Shown here: piece by piece, positions 31,737-40,929 of the stretch
Position numbering within the stretch: the stretch's first letter is position 1
Layout of the letters: every line of letters begins with the position of its first letter
NCBI GenBank assembly: GCA_003165595.1
Contig: PLWQ01000005.1
Span: 79,029-124,066, forward strand
Length of the DNA stretch: 45,038 bases
Direction of reading: 5' to 3'
From: Fibrobacterota bacterium
Lineage (GTDB): Bacteria > Fibrobacterota > Chitinivibrionia > Chitinivibrionales > FEN-1185
Translations under genes and position numbers: made by a program
Notes under the pieces: model-generated
What the model saw: the letters and a program-made list of their open reading frames with translations, nothing else
Database searches by the model: none
What the model was told of the DNA's origin: nothing

Positions 31737-32504
31737 TCAGCTTTTCCTGCAAATGAAAATATCTTCGTCTTGCATCAGTTTATATCTTTGCCGCACCTTT
31801 TCGGGCAATTCTGCTGTGTAGTGCACCGTTTCAACCGCGAACCCCGCGCTTTCCATGCGCAATGGGTAGTCCCTGCCGCAGATTCGCACGTGATCTTCCT
31901 GGCCAAAATGCCGGAGACGTTCGGCCGGCGTAGTTATGAATTGATCCTCATAGGTTGTTTCCCGCGAGTAATCCATGGGCACGAGCACAACGGCCCATCC
32001 GCCGGGGCTCATTACCCGGTACAATTCCGCCAGCGCGCCCCGGTCGTCGGGCACGTGCTCCAGAACGTGGTTGCAGATGACAACGTCAAATGTGCAGTTG
32101 ACAAAAGGAAGGTGTTGGATATCGAGTTTCGCCTCAGACAGGTTCGACAGCAAATCCACGGGGATGTATGTCAGGTTTCTCTGCCGACGGAACTTTTTCC
32201 AGAAAAACGGTTCAGGCGCAAAATGGAGCACGGTGAAATGATCGGTGAACAGGCGGGTTCTTGCATTCAGAAAATGCCAGAGCAGCCTGTGGCGGCTTTG
32301 CGAAGAACAATTGGGACAAACGTAGTTGTCGTCTTTTGGATCGGAAGGATCCCAGCGAATGAACCTGCCGAAATGCCTGTTGCAGCACGGACAATACACC
32401 GAGTTGCCAGGATACCGCATCGACCGGATGAACCATGCCGCCTGCCGGAGCAGATAGCGCTTGCGGGGGGGAATCAGTTGTTTAAAGAACGAGGCGGTCG
32501 GCAT
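31737..32504 (-). CDS. Zinc-ribbon SAM-dependent methyltransferase
   Basis: A 255-residue protein. An N-terminal zinc ribbon has Cys38, Cys41, Cys63 and Cys66 (CPCC and CPNC). A class I methyltransferase domain follows. Motif I is unusual (VLHFAPEPFF instead of the Gly-rich form), but DVVICNHVLEHVPDD and the later GGWAVVLVPMD are standard motifs IV-VI. Similar proteins are often found among sugar- or glycan-modifying enzymes. The substrate is unknown. No strong ribosome-binding site precedes the ATG at 32504. It stands alone on the minus strand between a small secreted protein gene and the surface-protein group. Confidence 0.72.
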   Translation of the reverse strand: MPTASFFKQLIPPRKRYLLRQAAWFIRSMRYPGNSVYCPCCNRHFGRFIRWDPSDPKDDNYVCPNCSSQSRHRLLWHFLNARTRLFTDHFTVLHFAPEPFFWKKFRRQRNLTYIPVDLLSNLSEAKLDIQHLPFVNCTFDVVICNHVLEHVPDDRGALAELYRVMSPGGWAVVLVPMDYSRETTYEDQFITTPAERLRHFGQEDHVRICGRDYPLRMESAGFAVETVHYTAELPEKVRQRYKLMQDEDIFICRKS

Positions 32505-32592
32505 AAAGGGTATGCGAAAAAATACATCACAGGACCGCGAGCGGTGATTGCCTTCATGGAAGGGGAATCACACATCAGGAATTCGCCTTCCC

Positions 32593-33093
32593 CTACTCTG
32601 CCCTCACCTTCTCCCACCATACGCCGGCGAATCCCCAGGCCATTTTCTTATCCTTCACAAACACAAAATGAACCCCTGCCGTCCCGCACAGCGCCTTGCA
32701 CACGATCTCCACCCGGTTCTTCCCTTCGATATTCACCTGCGAGAAATCCGATTCCGCAACCGGATACTTTGTGCGGCTAAAGGACGCACCGCAATCGGAC
32801 GTGAGAAACGACGCCTGATCCCCCGGGGAGAATGTGGCGCGTTTCTTCTCGTACGGGTAGTAGCCGTCTGCCTGCATGGCAAACTTTTTCGGTGACTTTT
32901 GCAATCTCTTGTCGGTTCTGACATCTGCGATAAAATAGCGAAACGACATTCCGGGCAACAGCACCGCGATGCCCGCGGAATCCCGGTTAACGACGCAACG
33001 GATAACCGAACGAGTGATTGTGTCGTAGTTGTCCGATGCAAAGGAGGCCGTTGCCGACACAAGCGCAGCAGCAACAATCAAACGAAAGAGCAT
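32593..33093 (-). CDS. Small secreted protein of unknown function
   Basis: A 166-residue protein with a signal peptide (about 1-19, LFRLIVAAALVSATASFAS). The mature part has four Cys (in RCVV, SDCG, VCKALCG), likely forming disulphides, and a Trp-rich end (MAWGFAGVWWEKVRAE). AGGAGAG lies about 8 bases before the ATG at 33093. I do not recognise the family. It should be periplasmic. The gene is followed after 88 bases by the zinc-ribbon methyltransferase. Confidence 0.6.
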   Translation of the reverse strand: MLFRLIVAAALVSATASFASDNYDTITRSVIRCVVNRDSAGIAVLLPGMSFRYFIADVRTDKRLQKSPKKFAMQADGYYPYEKKRATFSPGDQASFLTSDCGASFSRTKYPVAESDFSQVNIEGKNRVEIVCKALCGTAGVHFVFVKDKKMAWGFAGVWWEKVRAE

Positions 33094-33304
33094 GGCGGTT
33101 CTCTCCTGAAAAAAGGGCGGTTTGCGGGGCGTGGACACCGTCAAGAAGAATAAATGAACGCTCGTCCTGCGCCAACATTTTTCTGGTGCAGGAGGAGGTG
33201 CGGCTATTCTTTATGCAATGGCTTTGTAAGGCCGGCAATTCCGCACGGATAACTGTTGACTTCAAACTTTCGCACACAGCCACCTCTAGCGTACCCTCAA
33301 CGCT

Positions 33305-34216
33305 CTATATTCTCGAACTTGGCATCCCGACCATGCCCGAGCCGGAGCCTGCCCCGAGCCCGAATAGGCTTTCGGCATTTTCCGGGCGCTCGGCACCTGC
33401 GCCGAAGTGCTTCTCACTCGCACCAAGCGGCCGTTTGAGTCCGTCGGCAGACATGCGGATGAGTTCGTCGGTACTGGCGGTTGCCCATTCCTCGTCCTGG
33501 ATAGGGCTCAGGCCAAAGTGGGGAACGTTGACAACATTGGAGCGCACTGCGAGGAAGAATTTTCCATCCGACGTAAGGAGCCCGTATTCAACCACATATG
33601 CCCTTCCGGATTCCGGCACGTGAACGTACCAATTGTTCGCGTAATCGTTTATCTCGATGTCGACATAGTGCTGGGCGTTTGTGCCGTTGTAGTCGATGTC
33701 GGTGACATCACAGAGACGAAGCAGTTTCTTTGCACTTTCGAACGCGGCGTCTCCCATCCTGCTCTTAAGGGAGTTTCGGAACGCTTCGCTGATTTCCCAA
33801 TAAACAAACAGCCATTCGGGATCGCGCGTCATGGCCCGCATGTAGGTATCGTTATAGGAATCGGGAATGTCGGCATGAAAGAAATACTTTGGTCCCGCCA
33901 TGGGAGACCTGGGGGAAATCGGCGTGGGAAATACCGGTGGTTGCTTCCTGCCGTTCGCCTTCCTGGGGGCTGGGGCTGCAGGAGCTGCCGCTTTTCGCGT
34001 GGCCGCGAAAGTAGGTATTATGGGCTTTGCGACCGGCGCAACGGACTTGCGCTGGGTGCCGGCCTTTGCCGTTGAAGGCTTGTGAGTCATTGACTGCTTC
34101 TTCGATCTTGACGTCTTCTGGGGGGGGGGTGCAAACGCCGGTTTCTTTTCAAGAAACTTTGTTATCAGTTTTGCGACACGCTTCACCCGAGAAGTTTTTT
34201 TTGATTTTTCTGCCAT
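33305..34216 (-). CDS. DUF4912-domain protein
   Basis: A 303-residue protein. Residues 1-105 are a basic, Lys/Ala/Pro-rich, probably disordered region that could bind nucleic acid. Residues 108-250 match the DUF4912 pattern (DPEWLFVYWEIS; VDIEINDYANNWYVHVP; YVVEYGLLTSDGKFFLAVRS). The tail is Gly/Ser-rich. The family is found in diverse bacteria and its role is not established. Codons 30-33 contain an uninterrupted run of ten C on the coding strand (34120-34129), where strand slippage would break the frame just after residue 30. Confidence 0.78.
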   Translation of the reverse strand: MAEKSKKTSRVKRVAKLITKFLEKKPAFAPPPQKTSRSKKQSMTHKPSTAKAGTQRKSVAPVAKPIIPTFAATRKAAAPAAPAPRKANGRKQPPVFPTPISPRSPMAGPKYFFHADIPDSYNDTYMRAMTRDPEWLFVYWEISEAFRNSLKSRMGDAAFESAKKLLRLCDVTDIDYNGTNAQHYVDIEINDYANNWYVHVPESGRAYVVEYGLLTSDGKFFLAVRSNVVNVPHFGLSPIQDEEWATASTDELIRMSADGLKRPLGASEKHFGAGAERPENAESLFGLGAGSGSGMVGMPSSRI

Positions 34217-34557
34217 AGCCCTGCCTCCCTGTTTCGATAGGTGACCGAAATCCGCGACATACCCCGAACCATCGGAATGTCCGCAGTCCGCAACGTTTTG
34301 CAGACCTGGGAAACATCAGTAATAGGGCATTTCCGGAAGGCACGGCAGGGACATCCTCCTGTCGTGTGCCCGCTTAGAAATTAAATACAAGCGTGTTGCG
34401 GAACAAAGGCCTATTATGATTGCACGTAAGCAAGAAAGCAACAGGCATGCCAATGGTTTGAAAGCAAAATTCCCTTCACCCTCCCGCCTTGCGCCTCAAA
34501 CGGATGCGGCCGGGCAGGAATCCTGCCCGGCCGCGTAGGAAAAAGCGAACCGGGAGA
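34217..34557. other. Intergenic region between DUF4912 and acyl-CoA dehydrogenase genes
   Basis: No credible reading frame. It holds the upstream region of the DUF4912 gene and, at 34506-34534, the hairpin that ends the fatty-acid gene cluster. I see no other signal. Confidence 0.5.
34506..34534 (-). terminator. Hairpin at the end of the fatty-acid cluster
   Basis: A perfect 14-bp GC-rich stem (GCGGCCGGGCAGGA and its complement) with a 1-base centre lies 23 bases after the acyl-CoA dehydrogenase stop. The following T-run on the minus strand is short. Confidence 0.65.
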
Positions 34558-35715
34558 TTATTCCGCGGTTGCAGCCCCTTTGATAAGCGCAAGCGCGATT
34601 TCGTTGCGCTGGATCTGGTTCGTGCCTTCGTAAATCTGGGTGATCTTGGCGTCCCGCATCCGCTTTTCCATGGGATATTCGCGCATATACCCGTAGCCGC
34701 CCATCACCTGAACCGCATCCACCGTAACCTTCATGGCCGTGTCGGAACAGAAAAGCTTTGTCATTGCGGATTCCCGCGCGAATTTCTTTTCGCCGGCGTC
34801 AATGGTTCTTGCTGTCGCGTACATGAGAGCGCGGCCCGCCTCCACCTGTGTCGCCATGTCGGCCAGCATGTGCTGGACGGCCTGAAACGACGAAATGGGC
34901 GCCCCGAACTGGATTCGTTCGCGCGAATACTTTACGGCATCATCAAGCGCGCCGGCCGCGATGCCCAGCGCCTGCGCTCCCACCCCCGGCCGCGAATAGT
35001 TGAGTGTGTTGATGGTTACAATGGCGCCCATGCCCTCGCGCGACAGCAGGTTGGCCTTCGGAATTCTGCAATCCTGAAAAACGAGTTCGGTGGTGCTCGA
35101 TGCGCGGATTCCCATTTTGTCTTCGTGCTTGCCGAACGTGAATCCCGGCGTTCCCTTTTCCACGATAAATGCGCTTATCCCCCGGGCACCTTTGGCAGGA
35201 TTGGTCTTAGCCATCACCGTATAGATCTCGGCGTTTTCGCCGTTGGTAATCCACTGTTTGGTCCCGTTGAGCACGTACTGGTCTCCGCTGAGAACCGCCG
35301 TGGTCCTCATGCCCAGCGCGTCCGATCCGGCGTTGGCCTCGGTGAGCCCGAACGCCGCGAGCTTCTTTCCCGATGCTATGTCGGGAAGGTATTTCTTCTT
35401 TTGTTCCTCGGTGCCGAACAAGAGAATGGGAAACGTGCCCAGCGCGGTCGCGGCGATGGCCAGGGAAATACCGCCGTCCACCTTGGACAGCTCCTCAATC
35501 GCAAGGCACAGATCAAGTACGCCGCCGCCGAAGCCGCCGTAGGCCTCGGGAATATACAGGCCGCAGAGATCCGCCTCGGCGCATGCCTTTACCACGTCCC
35601 ACGGAAAAATTCCTTCACGGTCGTAGTGCTCGCGAACAGGCAATATCTTTTTCTGCGCCAGTTCGCGCGCAGTTTCGACGATCATCTGCTGTTCCTCGGT
35701 GAGAAACCAGTTCAT
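34558..35715 (-). CDS. Acyl-CoA dehydrogenase
   Basis: A 385-residue FAD enzyme that introduces a 2,3-double bond into acyl-CoA and passes electrons to an electron-transfer flavoprotein. The sequence has the family layout: an N-terminal helical domain, a middle beta domain (FGLTEANAGSDALGM, WITNGENA) and a C-terminal helical domain. The catalytic base is Glu363 in IYEGTNQIQR, as in short-chain enzymes. No etfAB or thiolase is nearby. Its ATG overlaps the rnc stop (ATGA), so it belongs to the fatty-acid synthesis operon, an unusual place for a degradative-type enzyme. Confidence 0.93.
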   Translation of the reverse strand: MNWFLTEEQQMIVETARELAQKKILPVREHYDREGIFPWDVVKACAEADLCGLYIPEAYGGFGGGVLDLCLAIEELSKVDGGISLAIAATALGTFPILLFGTEEQKKKYLPDIASGKKLAAFGLTEANAGSDALGMRTTAVLSGDQYVLNGTKQWITNGENAEIYTVMAKTNPAKGARGISAFIVEKGTPGFTFGKHEDKMGIRASSTTELVFQDCRIPKANLLSREGMGAIVTINTLNYSRPGVGAQALGIAAGALDDAVKYSRERIQFGAPISSFQAVQHMLADMATQVEAGRALMYATARTIDAGEKKFARESAMTKLFCSDTAMKVTVDAVQVMGGYGYMREYPMEKRMRDAKITQIYEGTNQIQRNEIALALIKGAATAE

Positions 35716-36506
35716 GGCGTTGGTGCTCCTTTGCTGAGTGTAATAGTTTCCTTGTTGTAGCTCTTGAGCGCTTCGCGCGCGGCATTCTGCTCGGCTATTT
35801 TCTTGTTGGGCCCTGTGCCTTCGCCGAGCGCGACGCCGCCCACCTCGATGTGTATGGTGAATTCCTTGGCATGCTCGGGCCCCGTCGCCGACACCACCCG
35901 GTACCGGGGAATGCCAAAACCGTCGCGTTGCGCCAGTTCGAGTATCCTGCTCTTGTAATTGATGTTGTTTTCGTCCAGGAGAAACCCGTTTATGCTGCCA
36001 AACAGGAATCGGTTCAGAAACACTCTCGCTTTGTCCAGTCCGCCGTCGAGGAACACGGCGCCCAGCACCGCCTCGAACGCGTTTGACAGAATCGACATCC
36101 GCTGGTTGCCGCCGGATTTGCGCTCCGAGTACCCGAAAATCAAAAAGTCGCCGAGATTGAACGAGTAGGCAATTTCGCCGAGGATTTTGCGGCTCACCAC
36201 CAGGGACTTTACTTTAGACAGCTGGCCTTCCGATCGTGTCGGATACATCTTGTACAGATGTTCGGTGATCAGGCAGTTGAGCACCGCGTCACCCAGGAAC
36301 TCCAGCCGCTCGTTGGACATGAGGCCTTTCTTGTCGTCGGGACCAACGCTTGATTTGTGGGTGAGCGCAAGGGTGAGCAGATCGGGGTCACGGAACACGT
36401 ACCCGATTGTCTTTTCAAACGCCGAAAGCGACGTTCCGGGACGGACTGACTTTCGAAATCGGAAAAGAAACCTGAGGAAATCGCCTGGCTTGCTACGCCG
36501 GTTCAT
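35712..36506 (-). CDS. rnc: Ribonuclease III
   Basis: A 264-residue double-strand-specific endoribonuclease that matures rRNA and some mRNAs. The RNase III signature NERLEFLGDAVL is at 65-76, and the second catalytic region is NAFEAVLGAVFLDGG. A double-stranded RNA-binding domain follows at the C-terminus (ILELAQRDGFGIPRYRV...KKIAEQNAAREAL). I prefer the ATG at 36506 (GGAAAAT upstream); an ATG at 36530 is an alternative. Either start overlaps the end of fabF. rnc next to fabF and acpP is a common bacterial arrangement. Confidence 0.94.
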   Translation of the reverse strand: MNRRSKPGDFLRFLFRFRKSVRPGTSLSAFEKTIGYVFRDPDLLTLALTHKSSVGPDDKKGLMSNERLEFLGDAVLNCLITEHLYKMYPTRSEGQLSKVKSLVVSRKILGEIAYSFNLGDFLIFGYSERKSGGNQRMSILSNAFEAVLGAVFLDGGLDKARVFLNRFLFGSINGFLLDENNINYKSRILELAQRDGFGIPRYRVVSATGPEHAKEFTIHIEVGGVALGEGTGPNKKIAEQNAAREALKSYNKETITLSKGAPTP

Positions 36507-37737
36507 ATTTTCCAGCAACCAGGGACGCATTGTGGCCGCCGAAACCGAAGGAGTTGCTCATGGCGTACCGCACGCTCCGCTTTACGGCCGTGTTCGGAGT
36601 GTAGTTGAGATCGCACTCGGGGTCGGGGTCTTCGTAGTTGATGGTCGGATGTATGAGGTCGTTTTGGATGGTGAGCGCGGTGGCGATAAATTCGACTCCG
36701 CCCGATGCGCCGAGGAGGTGACCGGTCATTGACTTAGTGGAACTCACGTTGACTTTCTGCGCATGCCCGCCGAACACATTTTTGATGGCTAGCGTCTCGA
36801 GCTTGTCGTTGAGATCGGTGGACGTCCCGTGCGCGTTGATGTAATCAACGGCGTCGGGTTTGATCCCGGCCGATACAAGCGACATGGCCATTGCGCGCTG
36901 CGCGCCTTCGCCGTCCGGCGCGGGCGCGGTAAGATGATACGCGTCGCCGGTTGCACCGTACCCGAGGAGTTCGCAGTAGATTGCGGCATTGCGGGCCAGG
37001 GCATGATCGAGTGTTTCCAGCACAACGATTCCGGATCCTTCGCCCATGACAAACCCATCGCGCTTTTTATCGAACGGCGAGCTTGCTTTCTCAGGATGAT
37101 CATTGCGCGTGGACAACGCTTTGAGCGAGCAGAACCCGGCGTAGGACAGCGGCGTAATGGCGGCTTCCGCCCCGCCGCAGATCGCGACGTCCATCATGCC
37201 TGCCTTGAGCATGAGAAACGACTCCCCGATGGAGTGACCTGCAGATGCGCAGGCACTTACCACGCTGAAATTAGGTCCCTTAAATCCATAGCCGATTGAA
37301 ACCCTGCCGGCAGCCATGTCGGTGATCATCATGGGAATAAGAAACGGAGACACGCGTCCGGGACCGCGGGCTATCAGCTTGGAATGCTCGGCTTCCAGGG
37401 TCCTTAGACCGCCGACGCCCGAGCCAATAACTGTACCGATGCGCGTGAGGTCTTCTCGGGCAAGATCGAGTTTGGCGTCCTTAATGGCCTGGTCCGCGGC
37501 GGCAACGGCAAAGAGAATGAAGCGGTCGGTCCTGTTGATTTCCTTGAGGTCGACAAGATCGCCCATTTCGAGAGCCTTGACTTCTCCGGCAATTTTGGAC
37601 GGATAATTCGCGGTATCGAAAGTGGTAATGTAATCGATTCCGGATTTCCCTGCACATAGTGAATCCCAGAATGATTCCACAGTATTGCCTACGGGGCTGA
37701 TTACCCCCAGACCGGTGACCACTACTCTCTTGGACAT
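36493..37737 (-). CDS. fabF: 3-oxoacyl-ACP synthase II
   Basis: A 414-residue condensing enzyme that elongates acyl-ACP with malonyl-ACP. The Cys-His-His triad is Cys163 (SACASAG), His303 (NAHGTSTDLND) and His340 (SMTGHLLGASG), identical in position to the E. coli enzyme. The length is typical. It follows acpP after 28 bases, with only a weak ribosome-binding site (GAAAG), which suggests coupling to the strongly translated acpP. The 3' end overlaps rnc. Confidence 0.97.
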   Translation of the reverse strand: MSKRVVVTGLGVISPVGNTVESFWDSLCAGKSGIDYITTFDTANYPSKIAGEVKALEMGDLVDLKEINRTDRFILFAVAAADQAIKDAKLDLAREDLTRIGTVIGSGVGGLRTLEAEHSKLIARGPGRVSPFLIPMMITDMAAGRVSIGYGFKGPNFSVVSACASAGHSIGESFLMLKAGMMDVAICGGAEAAITPLSYAGFCSLKALSTRNDHPEKASSPFDKKRDGFVMGEGSGIVVLETLDHALARNAAIYCELLGYGATGDAYHLTAPAPDGEGAQRAMAMSLVSAGIKPDAVDYINAHGTSTDLNDKLETLAIKNVFGGHAQKVNVSSTKSMTGHLLGASGGVEFIATALTIQNDLIHPTINYEDPDPECDLNYTPNTAVKRSVRYAMSNSFGFGGHNASLVAGKYEPA

Positions 37738-37765
37738 CACGTATCGACTTTCGTTATTGGATTGG

Positions 37766-37999
37766 TTAGAGTTTCTTTTCAAGATAGTCGACGGCATCCT
37801 TGACAGTACGAAGCTTCTCAGCGTCCTCGTCGGGAATCTCTATGTCGAACGCGTCTTCAAAAGCCATGATAAGCTCGACCTGATCGAGTGAATCCGCGCC
37901 AAGATCTTCGACAAAGGAAGCCTGAGGCGTCACCTTGTCTTCGGATACGCCAAGCTTCTCTGCGATAATCTGCTTAATCTTGGTTTCTTTCTCGCTCAC
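37766..37999 (-). CDS. acpP: Acyl carrier protein
   Basis: A 77-residue acidic carrier. Ser37 in [16 protein letters not shown] is the site for the 4'-phosphopantetheine arm that holds the growing acyl chain. The start is GTG, with AGGAG about 7 bases upstream. It serves FabD, FabH, FabG and FabF, all encoded beside it. Confidence 0.97.
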   Translation of the reverse strand: MSEKETKIKQIIAEKLGVSEDKVTPQASFVEDLGADSLDQVELIMAFEDAFDIEIPDEDAEKLRTVKDAVDYLEKKL

Positions 38000-38072
38000 G
38001 CTAAACTCCTTTCGAGAGTGTTAAAGGTACACCTTGTTATTTTTGAGCCCCTATAAAATGATTTCTTCCGCA

Positions 38073-38816
38073 TCACATTACAAGCCCGCCATCAACCGGA
38101 ATTACCTGGCCGGTGATGTAGTCGGCGAGACCGGATGCAAGGAAGAGCACTGCGTTGGCGACATCGAGCGGCATGCCGAGCCGCTGCATCGGGATCTGGG
38201 ATGCCAGCTTTTCCTTGTCTTGCGGCGAGAGTTTTTCGGTCATGGCGGTCTGGATAAAACCCGGCGCAACCGCGTTTACCTGGATGTTGCGGCTTGCAAA
38301 TTCCCGTGCAAGGGTCTTGGTGAGCCCGATGAGACCGGCCTTTGAAGCCGAGTAATTTGCCTGGCCCGCGTTTCCCATGATTCCCACCACGGAAGCTATG
38401 TTGACGATTTTCCCGGTTCTTGCCTTCATCATGAGACGCGCGACTTCTTTGCAACAGAGGAACGCACTCTTGAGGTTGATCGCAAGCACCAGGTCCCAGT
38501 CTTCTTCTTTCATGCGCACGATAAGGCCGTCTCTGGTGATGCCCGCGTTGTTCACAAGGATATCGAGCGTGGGAAATGTTGCGCTGAACGCGGAGACCAT
38601 TTCGGCAATATCCGATGCTTTCGAAACATCGCAGCGAAGCGCCTTTGCGCTGCGGCCCAATGCCTGCACTTCCGCGGCAGTGGATTGCGCGGTAGCCTCG
38701 TCAAGATCACACACCCCGACGTTCGCGCCCGCCTTTGCAAGCGTGAGCGCGATTTCTCTTCCAATGCCTCGTCCCGCTCCGGTCACGAGCGCGTTTCTTC
38801 CTGCAAGTTGGATCAC
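38073..38816 (-). CDS. fabG: 3-oxoacyl-ACP reductase
   Basis: A 247-residue short-chain dehydrogenase that reduces 3-oxoacyl-ACP with NADPH. The nucleotide motif is VTGAGRGIG (11-19), NNAG is at 89-92, and the catalytic residues are Ser142, Tyr155 and Lys159 (YSASK). I chose the GTG at 38816 because GGAG lies 8 bases upstream and the protein then has the usual FabG N-terminus and length. An ATG seven codons earlier is an alternative. The 85-base gap to fabD holds no clear signal. Confidence 0.95.
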   Translation of the reverse strand: MIQLAGRNALVTGAGRGIGREIALTLAKAGANVGVCDLDEATAQSTAAEVQALGRSAKALRCDVSKASDIAEMVSAFSATFPTLDILVNNAGITRDGLIVRMKEEDWDLVLAINLKSAFLCCKEVARLMMKARTGKIVNIASVVGIMGNAGQANYSASKAGLIGLTKTLAREFASRNIQVNAVAPGFIQTAMTEKLSPQDKEKLASQIPMQRLGMPLDVANAVLFLASGLADYITGQVIPVDGGLVM

Positions 38817-38901
38817 CGTAGAGACTCCGCTCCGCATTTCATTAAAAACGAAACCATCAAAACTATATCAGCAGCGCGCAATCCGGGCAAAAAAAACGGG
38901 G

Positions 38902-39816
38902 CTAACGAACCATTGAATATACGTTTTCAACTGTTCCGCATGGAACAATATTCATGGACGAATCGCATTTTTTCACCAGACCCGACAGCACGGTGCCGGG
39001 GCCAACTTCGCAGCATGTTCCGGGATCGTTTGCGGCGATGGTCGCCACCGATTCCACCCAGCGTACGGGCGATGTAAGCTGTTTGACAAGAAGCGCCTTG
39101 ATGGCGGCGGCTGAAGTTTCGCAGTTCGCCGTTACATTCGCCACAAGCGGACACGCAGGATCCTTGAAACCAAACTGTTGCAGAAAAACGGAAAATTCGT
39201 CGGCTGACGGCGCCATAAGCGGTGAATGGAACGCGCCGCTCACCGAAAGCATGAGCGCGCGCTTTGCACCAGCTTTCTTGAGCAGGTCACATGCCTGTGT
39301 CACCGCGGTGACCTCTCCGGAAATAACGGTTTGGTCGGGGGTGTTTTCATTTGCACATACCACAATGCCCGCGACCTGGGCAAGACATTCCTTGATTTTG
39401 GGCTTGGGAAACCCGATTACGGCAGCCATGGTGCCGGGCCTTTTGATACCGGCGGCCGCCATAAGCTCGCCCCTTTTTGCCACAATGGTTAAACCGTCCC
39501 GGAAGGAAAACACTCCCGCGGCATACAGAGCGCTATATTCGCCCAGGGAATGCCCTGCGGCGAGCGCCGGCACAATTCCCTTTTCCCTGAGAACATCGCA
39601 AATTATCGCACCCACGGCAAAAAGCGCCGGCTGCGTGTTCTGCGTTTGCGTCAGGTCCGCTTCGGGACCGTTGAATATGATTGACGTGAGATCGCGGCCC
39701 AGCACCTGGTTGCATTCGTCAAAGCGCCGGCTGGCAAGCTCGAAGGTGTCGTAAAAGTCTTTCCCCATGCCCACCTTCTGGGAGCCCTGACCGGGGAAAA
39801 GAAACGAGTATCGCAT
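38902..39816 (-). CDS. fabD: Malonyl-CoA:ACP transacylase
   Basis: A 304-residue enzyme that loads malonyl groups onto ACP. The nucleophile is Ser90 in GHSLGEY. The N-terminus FLFPGQGSQKVGMG and the downstream SGAFHSPLM (active-site His) are standard. The ATG at 39816 has AGGAG 8 bases upstream; the TTG just before it is unlikely to be the start. It is separated from fabH by 146 bases that contain an AT-rich palindrome. Confidence 0.96.
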   Translation of the reverse strand: MRYSFLFPGQGSQKVGMGKDFYDTFELASRRFDECNQVLGRDLTSIIFNGPEADLTQTQNTQPALFAVGAIICDVLREKGIVPALAAGHSLGEYSALYAAGVFSFRDGLTIVAKRGELMAAAGIKRPGTMAAVIGFPKPKIKECLAQVAGIVVCANENTPDQTVISGEVTAVTQACDLLKKAGAKRALMLSVSGAFHSPLMAPSADEFSVFLQQFGFKDPACPLVANVTANCETSAAAIKALLVKQLTSPVRWVESVATIAANDPGTCCEVGPGTVLSGLVKKCDSSMNIVPCGTVENVYSMVR

Positions 39817-39848
39817 CAATCAATCTCCTGTTCAGTAAGGATGAGGAG

Positions 39849-39919
39849 TTTCAAGTTCAAAGTTTAAAGTGAAAAGTGAACACTTTTCTTCCAACTTGCA
39901 ACTTCAAACTTTCAACCTG
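39849..39919. repeat. AT-rich imperfect palindrome between fabH and fabD
   Basis: A run of AAGTTTAAAGT-like units (GTTTCAAGTTCAAAGTTT and so on) is followed, after the centre GAAAAGTGAACACTTTTC, by the inverted form (CAACTTCAAACTTTCAAC). The composition is much more AT-rich than the surroundings. Similar repeats of the AAGTTTAAAG type occur widely in bacterial genomes. It may be a small dispersed repeat that inserted in the operon, or an mRNA hairpin between fabH and fabD. Confidence 0.6.
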
Positions 39920-39965
39920 CCTGTCCGACCTCCGCAAATCTGCGTTTGGTCTCATCAATGTTCAG

Positions 39966-40928
<963 letters not shown>

Positions 40929-40929
40929 C

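Noticed and set aside
34489-35760. A 423-codon plus-strand frame opposite the acyl-CoA dehydrogenase gene
   Set aside because: It is an antisense shadow of a conserved enzyme with intact catalytic residues.
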